Position numbers and translations under genes: made by a program. A stretch of 64,000 nucleotides of DNA. It comes from an uncultured Lachnospiraceae bacterium. GTDB lineage: Bacteria > Bacillota > Clostridia > Lachnospirales > Lachnospiraceae. The notes under the pieces were generated by a model. The model was not told where the DNA came from and ran no database searches. It saw only the letters and a program-made list of their open reading frames with translations. The DNA lies in NCBI GenBank assembly GCA_902786515.1, contig CADADA010000018.1, positions 16,287-80,286 on the forward strand, read 5' to 3'. Below, in pieces: positions 9,683 to 18,940 of the stretch. The first letter of the stretch is position 1. Every line of letters starts with the position of its first letter.

Positions 9683-10810
9683 ATGAGTGCTGAAATAAAA
9701 GAAAACCTTACTCTTACCGTTATTGTTCCAGTGTATAATTCGCAGGAGTATTTGGAGGAGTGTATTAACAGTATCAAAAATCAGACATATACAAATTTGG
9801 ATATTATATTGGTAGATGATGGCTCAACGGATTCCAGTGGGAAAATATGTGATGATGCTGCCGACAAGGATGAACGTGTAAGAGTTATCCATAAAAAAAA
9901 TGAGGGCTTGGTTGCAGCGAGAAAAACGGGTATTAATAGTGCAAGAGGGGATTATATTACCTTTGTGGATTGTGATGATTACATAGATTTGGATGCATAT
10001 GAACAGATTGTTAATAATATGTCGGATATTATTCCGGATGTAATTGCGTTTGGATTGATAGAGGAATATCCAGATGATTCTATCAAAAACATAAACAAGC
10101 TGGCATCCGGGATATATGAAAAAAGTGATATGGAAAAGAACATTTTTTCAAGAATGTTAAGTTTTGGAGATTTTTTTCAATATGGCATAATGCCAAATCT
10201 TGTATGCAAATTTATTAAGAGGAGTTTTTTAGAAAGTCATAAACCGAAGATCAGTAATGGTGTTACTATAGGTGAAGATGTTGATATGACATATCAGATG
10301 TTACTGAATGCGAATACACTTCAAATAATGGATATCGCACCATATCATTATCGAAAGCATCACGCATCCATGATGTACCAAACTGTAGAATTAGAGAGAT
10401 TGAAATTACTTGAGGATGATTTAAGAAGTACATTTGTTTGCAAGGATAGCAATTATAATTTAGATAAGCAGTTAAACAGTTATATTACATTTGTGTATCT
10501 CTTAAAACATCCTGAAATCATATTAGGCAAAAGATTTGACTTTTCAAATACGAAGATAGCATTATATGGAGCGGGAGGATTTGGACAAGCCTTTCATCAG
10601 AGCTATAGTCATAATGTGGTGCTATGGGTAGATAAGAATTATCAGAGATATGATTCCGTAAAACCTGTAGATGCATTGAAAGAAAGGGTAGAGGAATATG
10701 ACATGATTTTCATAGCAATATTGAATGTTGCTGTATGTGAAGAAATCAAAAACACTTTGTATGAAAATGGAATTAGAAAGCCGATTATTTATTACAAAGA
10801 AGAATTATAA
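9683..10810 (+). CDS. GT2 glycosyltransferase with C-terminal Rossmann domain
   Basis: 375 residues. Residues 10-215 are a family 2 glycosyltransferase: VIVPVYNSQEYLEECI, LVDDGSTDSSG, then the DXD-like FVDCDDYID and GEDVDM in the catalytic region. Residues about 285-375 hold another copy of the small Rossmann-type domain (KIALYGAGGFGQAF, then LWVDKNYQRYD). It has the same domain order as the gene at 3343, with divergent sequence. No membrane segments. Confidence 0.86.
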   Translation: MSAEIKENLTLTVIVPVYNSQEYLEECINSIKNQTYTNLDIILVDDGSTDSSGKICDDAADKDERVRVIHKKNEGLVAARKTGINSARGDYITFVDCDDYIDLDAYEQIVNNMSDIIPDVIAFGLIEEYPDDSIKNINKLASGIYEKSDMEKNIFSRMLSFGDFFQYGIMPNLVCKFIKRSFLESHKPKISNGVTIGEDVDMTYQMLLNANTLQIMDIAPYHYRKHHASMMYQTVELERLKLLEDDLRSTFVCKDSNYNLDKQLNSYITFVYLLKHPEIILGKRFDFSNTKIALYGAGGFGQAFHQSYSHNVVLWVDKNYQRYDSVKPVDALKERVEEYDMIFIAILNVAVCEEIKNTLYENGIRKPIIYYKEEL

Positions 10811-10828
10811 TATCGGGAGGCAAGGAAG

Positions 10829-11815
10829 ATGAGTAATAAAATTGTTTTGAGTATATGTATACCATCATTTAACAGGGGACATAGAGCGTTTGAGTTAGTT
10901 GAAAGTATATTGCCGTTGTTAGAGCAATATAAAGAGATAGAAGTGGTAGTGTCTGATAATGGAAGTGAAAAAAATACTGATGGTTATAAAAAAATAGAAG
11001 AGATATGCCATGACAGGATTAAATATAATAGATTTGAGGAAAACCAGTATTTTTGGGGAAATATAAATCAGGTATTAAAGATGGCATCAGGAGAGTTTGC
11101 GTTGCTGATAAGTGATGAAGATAAGATTGTAAATGAAGCTGTTCCTTCATACATAGAATTATGCCGTAATAACAATAATGTTTCCGTAATAAGGAGCAAT
11201 ACTGAACGGACATATTGGAGAATACAAGATGGTTATGTAAAAAAAGGAATTGAAGCGATTAAGAAATTCTATATGCTTAATAACTATATCTCAGGAGTTA
11301 TATACAATCGGAGGATTGTGACAGATGATGTATTGGAGCGACTTTATGATGTATTTAATAATAACATAGCATACAGATTTTATCCTCATGAAGTGATTGA
11401 TGCCTATTGTGTTGTAAATGGTGATGTTATTAGCTGTGGAACAAGGCTGATAGAAGAGGGAGAGGAAGAAAAAGAGCAGGACGAGGGTGCTTTGCCACAG
11501 AAAAAGTCAGATTTGAGGGATTATAATACCTATGCGAGCCGGTTACAGCAGCAGCATGGATTTGTTCAGGTTATAAAAGATTTATGGTGTGCAGGAGAAG
11601 GAGAAAAGGCACAAATGTTTCTAAGGGCAATCACTAAAACTAGATTTTTGTATGATATAACAAGGGATATTTTAAATACAAATGATGAGGATTTTAAAAA
11701 CGAGCTTTCGATGTTAAAGGAAGCAAGTATGGATGATTTAAAGTATTTAAATTTGGCAGTTATTAATAACAATATTGATATGTGGATAGAATTTATAGAC
11801 GAAACAATGAAATAA
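10829..11815 (+). CDS. GT2 glycosyltransferase
   Basis: 328 residues, with GGGAGG 8 bases before the ATG. The N-terminus LSICIPSFNRGHRAFELV and the following VVSDNGSEKNTDGY are typical of GT-A family 2, and LLISDEDK stands at the DXD position. The C-terminal 110 residues are helical without a recognised domain, and the Rossmann add-on of its neighbours is absent. The donor and acceptor are unknown. Confidence 0.82.
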   Translation: MSNKIVLSICIPSFNRGHRAFELVESILPLLEQYKEIEVVVSDNGSEKNTDGYKKIEEICHDRIKYNRFEENQYFWGNINQVLKMASGEFALLISDEDKIVNEAVPSYIELCRNNNNVSVIRSNTERTYWRIQDGYVKKGIEAIKKFYMLNNYISGVIYNRRIVTDDVLERLYDVFNNNIAYRFYPHEVIDAYCVVNGDVISCGTRLIEEGEEEKEQDEGALPQKKSDLRDYNTYASRLQQQHGFVQVIKDLWCAGEGEKAQMFLRAITKTRFLYDITRDILNTNDEDFKNELSMLKEASMDDLKYLNLAVINNNIDMWIEFIDETMK

Positions 11816-11840
11816 AAAAGGACATAAAGGAGCAAAACTT

Positions 11841-12509
11841 ATGGAAGTGAAGACAATTAGCAGTGAATGGGAGACTATACATCAGAGAAGAGGATGGGGG
11901 AGATATCCCAGCGAAACGGTAATACGTTTTGTGGCAAGGAATTTTTATCAAATGGATAGAGAGAATGTGAAGATACTTGATTTTGGATGTGGTCAAGGAG
12001 CACACACATGGTATTTGTCAAGGGAAGGATTCGACACCTATGCGTTTGATGGCTCGCAGTCAGCTGTTGATAAGGCAGTGCAATTTTTGGAAAATGAAGG
12101 GTTACGTGCTCATTTGGATGTAATGGATGGTGCAAATATATCGTATCAGGATGACTATTTTGATGCAGTAATAGACAGTGCATGTATAGGTCATAATATG
12201 ATAAAAGATATTAAGAGAATGTATTCGGAGATATACAGGATTTTAAAAAAAGAGGGAAAACTGTTTACCACATTTTTCTCAACAAAGACAACAGGTTTTG
12301 GAACAGGTGAGTGTTTAGAACATAATACATATAAGTCTGTAGAGGCAGGACCGTTGCAAGGGGTGGGGGTTGTTCATTTTTGGGATAAAAATGAATTTAG
12401 TGAAATTGTGAAAGGAGCAGGTTTTAAAAACATAGAAATAGAAAATTCTATCTATACCAATAATGGTAATTACATAGACAGCTATGTCCTTACGGCAACA
12501 AAATTATAA
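11841..12509 (+). CDS. Class I SAM-dependent methyltransferase
   Basis: 222 residues with a complete fold: ILDFGCGQGAHTWYL (motif I), YAFDGSQSAVDKA (acidic end of strand 2), YFDAVIDSACIGHN (strand 4) and a complete C-terminal beta hairpin. An AGGAG stands 8 bases before the ATG. It resembles methyltransferases of O-antigen and flagellin-glycan loci, so the substrate is probably a sugar. It converges with the minus-strand glycosyltransferase at 12504, with a 6-base overlap of stop regions. Confidence 0.85.
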   Translation: MEVKTISSEWETIHQRRGWGRYPSETVIRFVARNFYQMDRENVKILDFGCGQGAHTWYLSREGFDTYAFDGSQSAVDKAVQFLENEGLRAHLDVMDGANISYQDDYFDAVIDSACIGHNMIKDIKRMYSEIYRILKKEGKLFTTFFSTKTTGFGTGECLEHNTYKSVEAGPLQGVGVVHFWDKNEFSEIVKGAGFKNIEIENSIYTNNGNYIDSYVLTATKL

Positions 12510-13169
12510 AGAGTGAAAGTATTCGTCGATGAATTTTTTTCTCTCTTTATAATATTCTTTAAGATCAGGAAAACCGTCATCGTGAATACACCACGGCTTT
12601 TCCATATATGGGACGACAATATCGTATCCTCTGTTTCTGAACTCAAAACTTTGCGAAACATCATAAAAGTCCCATTTATCAAATAAATCTTCCCGCCATG
12701 GAATATCATATTGCGTGGCAATTAACAGTCCGTCCAATGCTTCAACCTTTTCATATGGTTTAGCAGGAGTGTCAAGTGAAAAATGTGACAAATGGTATAT
12801 ATTACAGCTGTATAACATTCCGATTCTTTTTTGATGCAGCATAATAGCATTATCAGCTAATTTTTTCACCCCAACCATACCGATAGCACCAATATTTTTG
12901 TTTTGAAAAATATCGATAATATGAAATAAAAAATCAGTTTCGATAAGCATAACGTCATGATGCATATATATTTTATATTTTGCATCACTAGAATTCATTG
13001 CCCTGTTGTATCCGGATGTCATACTACAGGCATCAGTTATAGTGATTAACTCAACCGCATACCCTTCCGGTATGGTTAATCGATTAATATAATGGGCGGA
13101 TTCATTGGCATATTGTGTATCATTGGTACACATGATAAAACAAAATTTATGTGGATTGATGGATTTCAT
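12504..13169 (-). CDS. StrF-like glycosyltransferase (Glyco_tranf_2_5 type)
   Basis: 221 residues on the minus strand. FCFIMCTNDTQYANESAHY, then ITDACSMTSGYNRAM and KYKIYMHHDVMLIE match the GT-A-like family that includes the StrF domain; HHD is at the DXD position. The C-terminus has ALDGLLIATQYDIPWRED and PWCIHDDG, also seen in the 450-residue paralogue at 18941-20293. It overlaps the upstream TPR-like gene by 23 bases, so the two are co-translated. Together the pair equals the single fused protein at 18941. Confidence 0.78.
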   Translation of the reverse strand: MKSINPHKFCFIMCTNDTQYANESAHYINRLTIPEGYAVELITITDACSMTSGYNRAMNSSDAKYKIYMHHDVMLIETDFLFHIIDIFQNKNIGAIGMVGVKKLADNAIMLHQKRIGMLYSCNIYHLSHFSLDTPAKPYEKVEALDGLLIATQYDIPWREDLFDKWDFYDVSQSFEFRNRGYDIVVPYMEKPWCIHDDGFPDLKEYYKERKKFIDEYFHSL

Positions 13170-13854
13170 ATTCTTTTCTTAACCTTTCTGTATTCTCGGA
13201 CGGATGTCTGACAAGGCTTAAATAATATAATGCAAGCCGGTAATCACCGCTCAGTGATGCAAGTTGGGATAATATGCATAAAGCGTTCTCATTGTCCGGA
13301 TCAATTTCATGAAGATATTTTGTGAGTGAATAAGTATAGGTAAGTGCATTTAATTTTGTGAAATAAGCTATAAGCTTGTTCAGTAACACTATTTTATCGT
13401 ATGATGATACATGGATTATATAGTTTAGCATAAAAACAGATACATGCTGCTCAATAATATATTGACAGATGAATGACAGAGCATTCGTGTCATCAGTAAA
13501 TTCTACACGCCACAGATAAAATTTCAATTGTTTGACAATATGGATAATTTCATCTATGGATTTACCGGTATCCAAAATCGTATAAGGTACTCTGGAATTT
13601 TCCTCCTCTGTGTAAATCATCATTATAATAGACATATAAGCAAAATCATGCTTAAGACAATAGGTATCTTTAAATGTCGGATTATTGAATAATACTTTTA
13701 GCCTGTTGTATGATTCAGGTGTCTTTGAAGCCAGACATTTATCAATTTCTTTTTTATATTGTATCATCTCCGGGTCGTGATTCTTGTGCCATTCATATTC
13801 ATACTCTTCACTTAACAATGCATACTCTTCTGAAGTATAATCAGTATCAGCCAT
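13147..13854 (-). CDS. TPR-like helical partner of the StrF-like glycosyltransferase
   Basis: The ATG at 13854 is used because AAAGGAA precedes it by a normal spacer; the frame extends upstream to 13920 without one. The product is about 235 residues, helical, with a C-terminal TPR-like repeat (DPDNENALCILSQLASLSGD). The segment QLKFYLWRVEFTDD to LNYIIHV corresponds to TLKFLIRRSEMNVSD to INYMIQK in the fused paralogue at 18941, indicating common origin. It probably holds the transferase partner or its protein acceptor. Confidence 0.7.
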   Translation of the reverse strand: MADTDYTSEEYALLSEEYEYEWHKNHDPEMIQYKKEIDKCLASKTPESYNRLKVLFNNPTFKDTYCLKHDFAYMSIIMMIYTEEENSRVPYTILDTGKSIDEIIHIVKQLKFYLWRVEFTDDTNALSFICQYIIEQHVSVFMLNYIIHVSSYDKIVLLNKLIAYFTKLNALTYTYSLTKYLHEIDPDNENALCILSQLASLSGDYRLALYYLSLVRHPSENTERLRKEYEIHQST

Positions 13855-13890
13855 AAGGGTTGTTCCTTTCAAGATTGTAATATAATAAAT

Positions 13891-13920
13891 ATTATAGAAT
13901 ATCATTGACTGTTTTATCAA
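13891..13920 (-). promoter_or_regulatory. Promoter for the minus-strand 13854/13169 pair
   Basis: On the minus strand a TTGATA (-35, bases 13915-13920) is followed after 18 bases by a perfect TATAAT (-10, bases 13891-13896). It points toward the ATG at 13854, about 37 bases downstream of the -10. It lies in the divergent gap before the plus-strand gene at 14014. Confidence 0.6.
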
Positions 13921-14013
13921 TCATTTTTAATAAAAAATGAATAATATATATACGATTAAGAAAAAAATGATAATATCCGATAACTAATACAGAAAAAAAT
14001 GGAGGAAAAAAAT

Positions 14014-16230
14014 ATGACTTCGCAAATGAATGATACAGCTGACGAGAGTGGTTCTTTAAGAATAATATCAAGAGCGGATGAGTATCACGGATTATTGTGT
14101 GAATTGGAAAAAGAGATTGAGCAGCAACCGGTGGACATTGCTGAGAAATGGCTTGATGAACTGTATTGCAATAAACCTGTCAGATTAAAATGGTACTTGA
14201 TGAAAGCAAATTTAATGTTGCGTAAAGGGATTTCTCCGGAAAAAGTGAAATTATACATAGAAAATAAATGTATGCCATGCTATCTCTATGAAGATGTTGC
14301 TGGGTATTTTCAAATGTTGTGCAAGCTGTCACGCTTGATTGGAAATGAACTTGATGAGAAGAGGTATGTATATCAGTATTACAGAATGATAGAGTATTTT
14401 GGAGGGGAGCAAAATCTTAATACTCCGACGGATTTACAATTAGAACGCTTATGTGTTCAAGTATGTGATGAGTCCTGCAATAATATTGATGTGTGGAAAA
14501 AGTTGTGCGATTTATTATATATAACGAATGATGTATATTTGTATGTTGTGGCGTGTTCGGTATTGAAACAGAAGTTTGAGTATGATTATGGAAGAGGTAT
14601 ACAAAAACCTAATTTAGCATATTTGATTGAACAACTTAAAGGCAATCATAGTGATGCTTTTATTATTCTTGATGCGGATAATTCTGTTAAAGCAACTTTT
14701 TTGTATTATGCATTGAAGTTATTGAAAAAAGATGTGTATCTGCAATCTGACCTGATGTCTGTTGGAGAGAATGATCTATATAATATTTTCATGTCGGGAA
14801 ATCAGTTTGAAAAGTACAGTCATCCTGCAGTCAATGGAACGGTACTGGAGCGTTTGTCATGCACAGAGGGTGATTACTTTGAAGATAAAATGGCATACGG
14901 AAGATATGGAAGTTATCTGAGTTATATTTCTAACATATATTGCATGGGAAGGGAAGAGATTATCAGTCTGCTTAAAAAATCTCCGGAATGTAGGTTTTCA
15001 ATATTAATTCCATGCAGGAGTGTTACGCATACGTTGGAAGCTGCTATCAGATCTTGTCTTAATCAGACATTTACCGGAAATTATGAGATTGTCGTAAGTG
15101 ATAATTCATGTGGTGAAAATGAGATTAGACGTATATGTGAAAAGTTTCATGATTCAAGAATAAGGTATTTAAGAACACCGAGAGATTTGTCACTACCTAA
15201 AGCATTTGAATTTGCTTATTTGCAGTCAAAGGGAGATTTTGTGTTCTCATTGGGAGCAGATGATGGTATTTTCCCATGGGCTTTAGAGGAAATGGACGGG
15301 CTGATTCAAAGATATCCTGATGAGGATATATTTTTATGGAGTGAAGCTTTTTACAAGTGGCCGGATTTGAACGAGAATATTTATAAAGGAAAGGGGAAAG
15401 TTGTATTTACCGCAGATAATGGTTACGTAAAGGGGAGTCCTGATGTACATTTTTATAATCCGGAAGCGATATTAAATAAATGTTTTTCACAGTATAATGC
15501 ATTATATTTTCTTCCACAGTTGTATCATAATTCCGGTATCAGGAGAAGGTATCTGTATAATATGTATGAAAAATTAGGGACATTATGGTCGGGGTTTTCA
15601 CAGGATATTTGCATGGCTGTATTGATTGCAAATTCTGAAAAAAGGTTATGTTTTGCTGATAATGTTCTTACGATAACCGGTATTAGTAATGCTTCAATAG
15701 GGGCAGCATATATAACACAGAATGAGGATTGTAATGGTGAGGATTCCATTCGAAATTTAACAACATTTTCTATAGGAACAAGGATACAGACGTATGTGGA
15801 AAGATTTTTTCCAAAAATAGGGTTACAAATAGGTGAACTATATGCGGGTATATTGTATGGGTATATGATTGGAGTTGTTCCAAAAAAAATATTGGATAGT
15901 GTGGATTGGAAAATGCTTTACAAAACTGCTTCAGGTGAAATCATGAAAAATGATCCATTTGCAGATGCAAAAATCCATAGGATGAAGTATGCCGCATGGA
16001 CCAGAGAAAGTGAGTTATCCGAATGGTTTGACAATGAAATATATCGCCCATTTATGGAACCGGAGAAGGAGAATGAGACAGCTGGAGAGGAGCAAAAGAC
16101 AGAATTTGCATACGTTTGCGTTGGAAGTGAACGATTTGATATTGCATATGATGAGGTGTCTGATATTTATAAAGCGTCAAATTTAGTTAAAATTTTCGGT
16201 GTAAACGGAGTTGATGAAAAGGAGAAATAA
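14014..16230 (+). CDS. Large GT2 glycosyltransferase with helical N-terminal extension
   Basis: The ATG at 14014 follows GGAGG by 8 bases and is preferred to the ATG at 13999, giving 738 residues. Residues 1-320 are helical, TPR-like in places. Residues about 329-560 are a family 2 glycosyltransferase: FSILIPCRSVTHTLEAAI, EIVVSDNSCGENEI and SLGADDGIFPW at the DXD position. The C-terminal 170 residues are unassigned. Its stop overlaps the start of the following SDR gene, so they are coupled. It is probably a protein- or glycan-directed transferase that uses the helical part to hold the acceptor. Confidence 0.8.
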   Translation: MTSQMNDTADESGSLRIISRADEYHGLLCELEKEIEQQPVDIAEKWLDELYCNKPVRLKWYLMKANLMLRKGISPEKVKLYIENKCMPCYLYEDVAGYFQMLCKLSRLIGNELDEKRYVYQYYRMIEYFGGEQNLNTPTDLQLERLCVQVCDESCNNIDVWKKLCDLLYITNDVYLYVVACSVLKQKFEYDYGRGIQKPNLAYLIEQLKGNHSDAFIILDADNSVKATFLYYALKLLKKDVYLQSDLMSVGENDLYNIFMSGNQFEKYSHPAVNGTVLERLSCTEGDYFEDKMAYGRYGSYLSYISNIYCMGREEIISLLKKSPECRFSILIPCRSVTHTLEAAIRSCLNQTFTGNYEIVVSDNSCGENEIRRICEKFHDSRIRYLRTPRDLSLPKAFEFAYLQSKGDFVFSLGADDGIFPWALEEMDGLIQRYPDEDIFLWSEAFYKWPDLNENIYKGKGKVVFTADNGYVKGSPDVHFYNPEAILNKCFSQYNALYFLPQLYHNSGIRRRYLYNMYEKLGTLWSGFSQDICMAVLIANSEKRLCFADNVLTITGISNASIGAAYITQNEDCNGEDSIRNLTTFSIGTRIQTYVERFFPKIGLQIGELYAGILYGYMIGVVPKKILDSVDWKMLYKTASGEIMKNDPFADAKIHRMKYAAWTRESELSEWFDNEIYRPFMEPEKENETAGEEQKTEFAYVCVGSERFDIAYDEVSDIYKASNLVKIFGVNGVDEKEK

Positions 16231-17150
16231 TGCGTGCTATTTTAACTGGTGCAACGGGGTTTGTCGGTAAGTACCTGACAAAATATCTTTTAGAGCAGGG
16301 ATATGAAGTAACGCTTATCGTTAGAGAACCATCAAAGCTGTTGCGTGAATTGAAGAAAAATGTTTATATCATACAGGGTGATATGTCAGATTTAAAAAAT
16401 TTAGATAATAGTGATTTCAACAATAAAACATTTGATTATTTTTTTCATTTTGGATGGGAGGGAACATCAGGAATCGGCAGAGGGGATGTAAATTTACAAC
16501 TTAATAATGTAATGCATTCTGTAGAGGCTGTCAGACTGGCGGCAAGACTTGGTTGTAAAAGATTTATCAATGCGGGAAGTATAATGGAATTTGAATCAAT
16601 ATGCTATATGAAAGAAAATGGAGCATATCCGGGACTGGCAAATATTTATTCTACTGCGAAATTTGCAGCAGATGCCATGTGCAAAACAGTGGCTGCTGAT
16701 GAAAAAATAGATTATATCAATATTATTATTTCAAATATATTCGGTCCGGGGGAAAATTCTCGCAGACTGATTAATGTATTACTAAGAAAAATGATGTTGA
16801 ATGAGCCTGTGGAACTAACTGAGGGGACACAGCTTTACGATTTTATTTATATTATGGATGCGGTGAGGGGGATTGTACTTGCAGGAACAAAAGGGAAAAG
16901 CAATACTTCGTATTATTTGGGTAATGTAGAACAGTTACCACTTAAGGATTATATTATCAGGATGAGGGATGCATTGCTAAGTAAGTCAGAACTTCGATTC
17001 GGAAAAATCCCCATGCCTCAGATTCAAGTACAGTATGATGAATTTACGACAAATTTGTTATATGAATTAGGTTTTAAATGTCAGGTAGGATTTGAAGAGG
17101 GAATTACGTATATGAGAGATTGGCTGAAAAAGGAGGAGGATAACAGATGA
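16230..17150 (+). CDS. NAD(P)-dependent sugar epimerase/reductase (extended SDR)
   Basis: 306 residues. The N-terminal cofactor motif GATGFVGKYL, the strand-3 acidic end GDMSDL and the catalytic YSTAKFAAD (Y-x3-K) identify an extended short-chain dehydrogenase. Its stop overlaps the next gene, an RmlC-like 3,5-epimerase, so the pair likely performs the last two steps (epimerisation, then 4-keto reduction) of a deoxyhexose nucleotide such as dTDP-rhamnose or a CDP-linked relative. No RmlA or RmlB is in the window, so the upstream intermediate must come from elsewhere. Confidence 0.82.
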   Translation: MRAILTGATGFVGKYLTKYLLEQGYEVTLIVREPSKLLRELKKNVYIIQGDMSDLKNLDNSDFNNKTFDYFFHFGWEGTSGIGRGDVNLQLNNVMHSVEAVRLAARLGCKRFINAGSIMEFESICYMKENGAYPGLANIYSTAKFAADAMCKTVAADEKIDYINIIISNIFGPGENSRRLINVLLRKMMLNEPVELTEGTQLYDFIYIMDAVRGIVLAGTKGKSNTSYYLGNVEQLPLKDYIIRMRDALLSKSELRFGKIPMPQIQVQYDEFTTNLLYELGFKCQVGFEEGITYMRDWLKKEEDNR

Positions 17151-17710
17151 TTAGTGATTTTAAGATAAAGAGTGATTTTGAGATGGAAGGGGTAGGAATC
17201 ATTTCACCGTTTTATCGTGAGGATGAAAGAGGGTACTTTTTAAAAGATTACGAAAAAAATGCATTAAATGAAATGGGGATAGAAGGTGAAGTGTCAGAAG
17301 TGTTTGAGACATGTTCTAAGAAAAATGTTATACGAGGTATGCATTTTCAAACAATTCGGCCACAAGTGAAACTTATAAGGGTCATAAGAGGCAGAATAAG
17401 GGATGTCATTGTGGATTTGAGGGCGGATTCATTAACTTTTGGACAATACATGGCAGTAGAGCTGTCACATGAATTATTTGAAACACTTGTAATTCCCAGG
17501 GGATTTGCCCATGGGTTTGAGGTAATGTCTGATGAGGCTATTACACTGTATAAGTGTATAGGAGATTATTCTAAAGAATCGGATACCGGTATACGCTGGA
17601 ATGACAGAGATGTGGGAATTGATTGGCACACGAAGATACCAATAATATCAAGAAAGGATTCTGAACTTATGACGTTTAAGGAGTTTAAAGAATTATATGG
17701 TGGTCTATGA
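17147..17710 (+). CDS. rfbC: RmlC-like dTDP-4-dehydrorhamnose 3,5-epimerase
   Basis: 187 residues, the usual length of RmlC. The cupin contains RGMHFQ with the active-site His, KLIRVIRGRIRDVIVDLR, and PRGFAHGF with the second conserved His. The C-terminus has GIRWNDRDVGIDW, matching the usual W-(N)-D-P-x-I-x-I-x-W end. It starts inside the preceding SDR gene (4-base overlap). The acceptor nucleotide, dTDP or CDP, is not decided by sequence. Confidence 0.88.
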   Translation: MISDFKIKSDFEMEGVGIISPFYREDERGYFLKDYEKNALNEMGIEGEVSEVFETCSKKNVIRGMHFQTIRPQVKLIRVIRGRIRDVIVDLRADSLTFGQYMAVELSHELFETLVIPRGFAHGFEVMSDEAITLYKCIGDYSKESDTGIRWNDRDVGIDWHTKIPIISRKDSELMTFKEFKELYGGL

Positions 17711-17716
17711 TATAAT
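17708..17716 (+). promoter_or_regulatory. Extended -10 promoter element before the 17742 gene
   Basis: TGATATAAT (TGn plus TATAAT) overlaps the stop of rfbC and lies 26 bases before the GTG start of the DUF4422 gene. No clear -35 is seen, which is acceptable for an extended -10 promoter. Confidence 0.4.
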
Positions 17717-17741
17717 TAAAACGTACGAAAGGTGAGCAAGA

Positions 17742-18848
17742 GTGAATTTATTAAACTGTATTGTGGTGAATGTTGCAGACAGAAAGATGACGGAGGAACG
17801 CATTCATACTAAGTATGATGTAACCATACAGTCCGGATGTTCTGCTACGGATAAAAGGATAGCTGATTTATCGGATGACATAGGCGAAAATATTTCAGAT
17901 AAAAACAGTTATTATAGTGAATTTACAGCAATGTATTGGATATGGAAACATAAAAAGGCAGATTATATCGGATGGGGACATTATAGGAGAACTTTAGTGT
18001 TGGAAGAAGCAGAGCTGGAAAAACTGATGGAGGAAGGTTATGATGTTGTAATGCCTGCTCCTATGGTTTTTGATACTAGTATTGAGAAACAGTATAAGGA
18101 ATGTTCACCGTCAGATACATGGGATACAATGATAGAGGTGGTAAAAGAGCTGTATCCAAATGAAGCAGACTTAATTGTTGAATTATTCAGGTCAAATATT
18201 TTGTTTCCTTGTTGTCTGGGTGTGTATACATATGATTATTTTGACAGCTTTTGCAGATGGGTATTCCCAATTTTGGATGAAACATTCCGCAGGGTAGGAG
18301 ACCAATGGGATACATACCAAAAAAGATATCCGGCATTTCTAGGCGAAAGATTGTATTCTGTTTTTTTTGCTTTGTATGGTATGGAAAAGAAGTATAAGGT
18401 TGTTTCTTACAAAGTCTATGATTCAGATAACGATACTATTAATAGTTTTCAGAAAATGTCAATGTCTGAGCTTTGTCAAAGACTGGAAGATTTTTTAAAA
18501 CAAAGACATTTGCATAATGCAAAAGTATTCATATCGGATATAATTAAATCTGATTCAAAGTTGATAGAAAAAGTCGAATTTATACAGATTGCATACATGA
18601 TATTTTTAATGGAACAGGAAAATAGAGAGCGGGGTAATTTTTTTGGCAGAGATATTACAGATGTGGAATATCTTAGATTGGTATATAGTCAGTTAATATG
18701 TCTGCTGAAAGAGGTTAATAAGGAAAATCTGGATGTCTTGAGATTGTTTATGGACGATAATGGTGTGTCAACGTATTTTGTAAAAAATATGATGCTTGCT
18801 CATGAAATTGAAAATGAAGCGGTATCCGTTTTCTGCAATCAAAGATAG
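17742..18848 (+). CDS. DUF4422 capsular glycosyltransferase-like protein
   Basis: 368 residues from a GTG start preceded by AAAGGTGAG. NSYYSEFTAMYWIWKHKKAD followed by YIGWGHYRRTL is the hallmark of DUF4422 proteins, which occur in capsule and LPS clusters and are thought to be galactosyltransferase-like. The second half (about residues 220-368) is helical and unassigned. It converges with the minus-strand gene at 18941. Confidence 0.8.
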   Translation: MNLLNCIVVNVADRKMTEERIHTKYDVTIQSGCSATDKRIADLSDDIGENISDKNSYYSEFTAMYWIWKHKKADYIGWGHYRRTLVLEEAELEKLMEEGYDVVMPAPMVFDTSIEKQYKECSPSDTWDTMIEVVKELYPNEADLIVELFRSNILFPCCLGVYTYDYFDSFCRWVFPILDETFRRVGDQWDTYQKRYPAFLGERLYSVFFALYGMEKKYKVVSYKVYDSDNDTINSFQKMSMSELCQRLEDFLKQRHLHNAKVFISDIIKSDSKLIEKVEFIQIAYMIFLMEQENRERGNFFGRDITDVEYLRLVYSQLICLLKEVNKENLDVLRLFMDDNGVSTYFVKNMMLAHEIENEAVSVFCNQR

Positions 18849-18868
18849 TTCTTTTCATTAAATCTTCG

Positions 18869-18927
18869 CAGGCATATTCAGTCCAATTGTATTTTTTAAC
18901 TACCTTCTTTCTGTAACAATATGCCTG
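18869..18927. repeat. Imperfectly spaced inverted repeat between convergent genes
   Basis: A 10-base arm (CAGGCATATT, 18869-18878) is matched by its complement (AATATGCCTG, 18918-18927) across a 39-base loop. It sits between two convergent genes and may act as a weak bidirectional terminator, but there is no T-tract. Confidence 0.35.
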
Positions 18928-18940
18928 TGATGTTATGATT

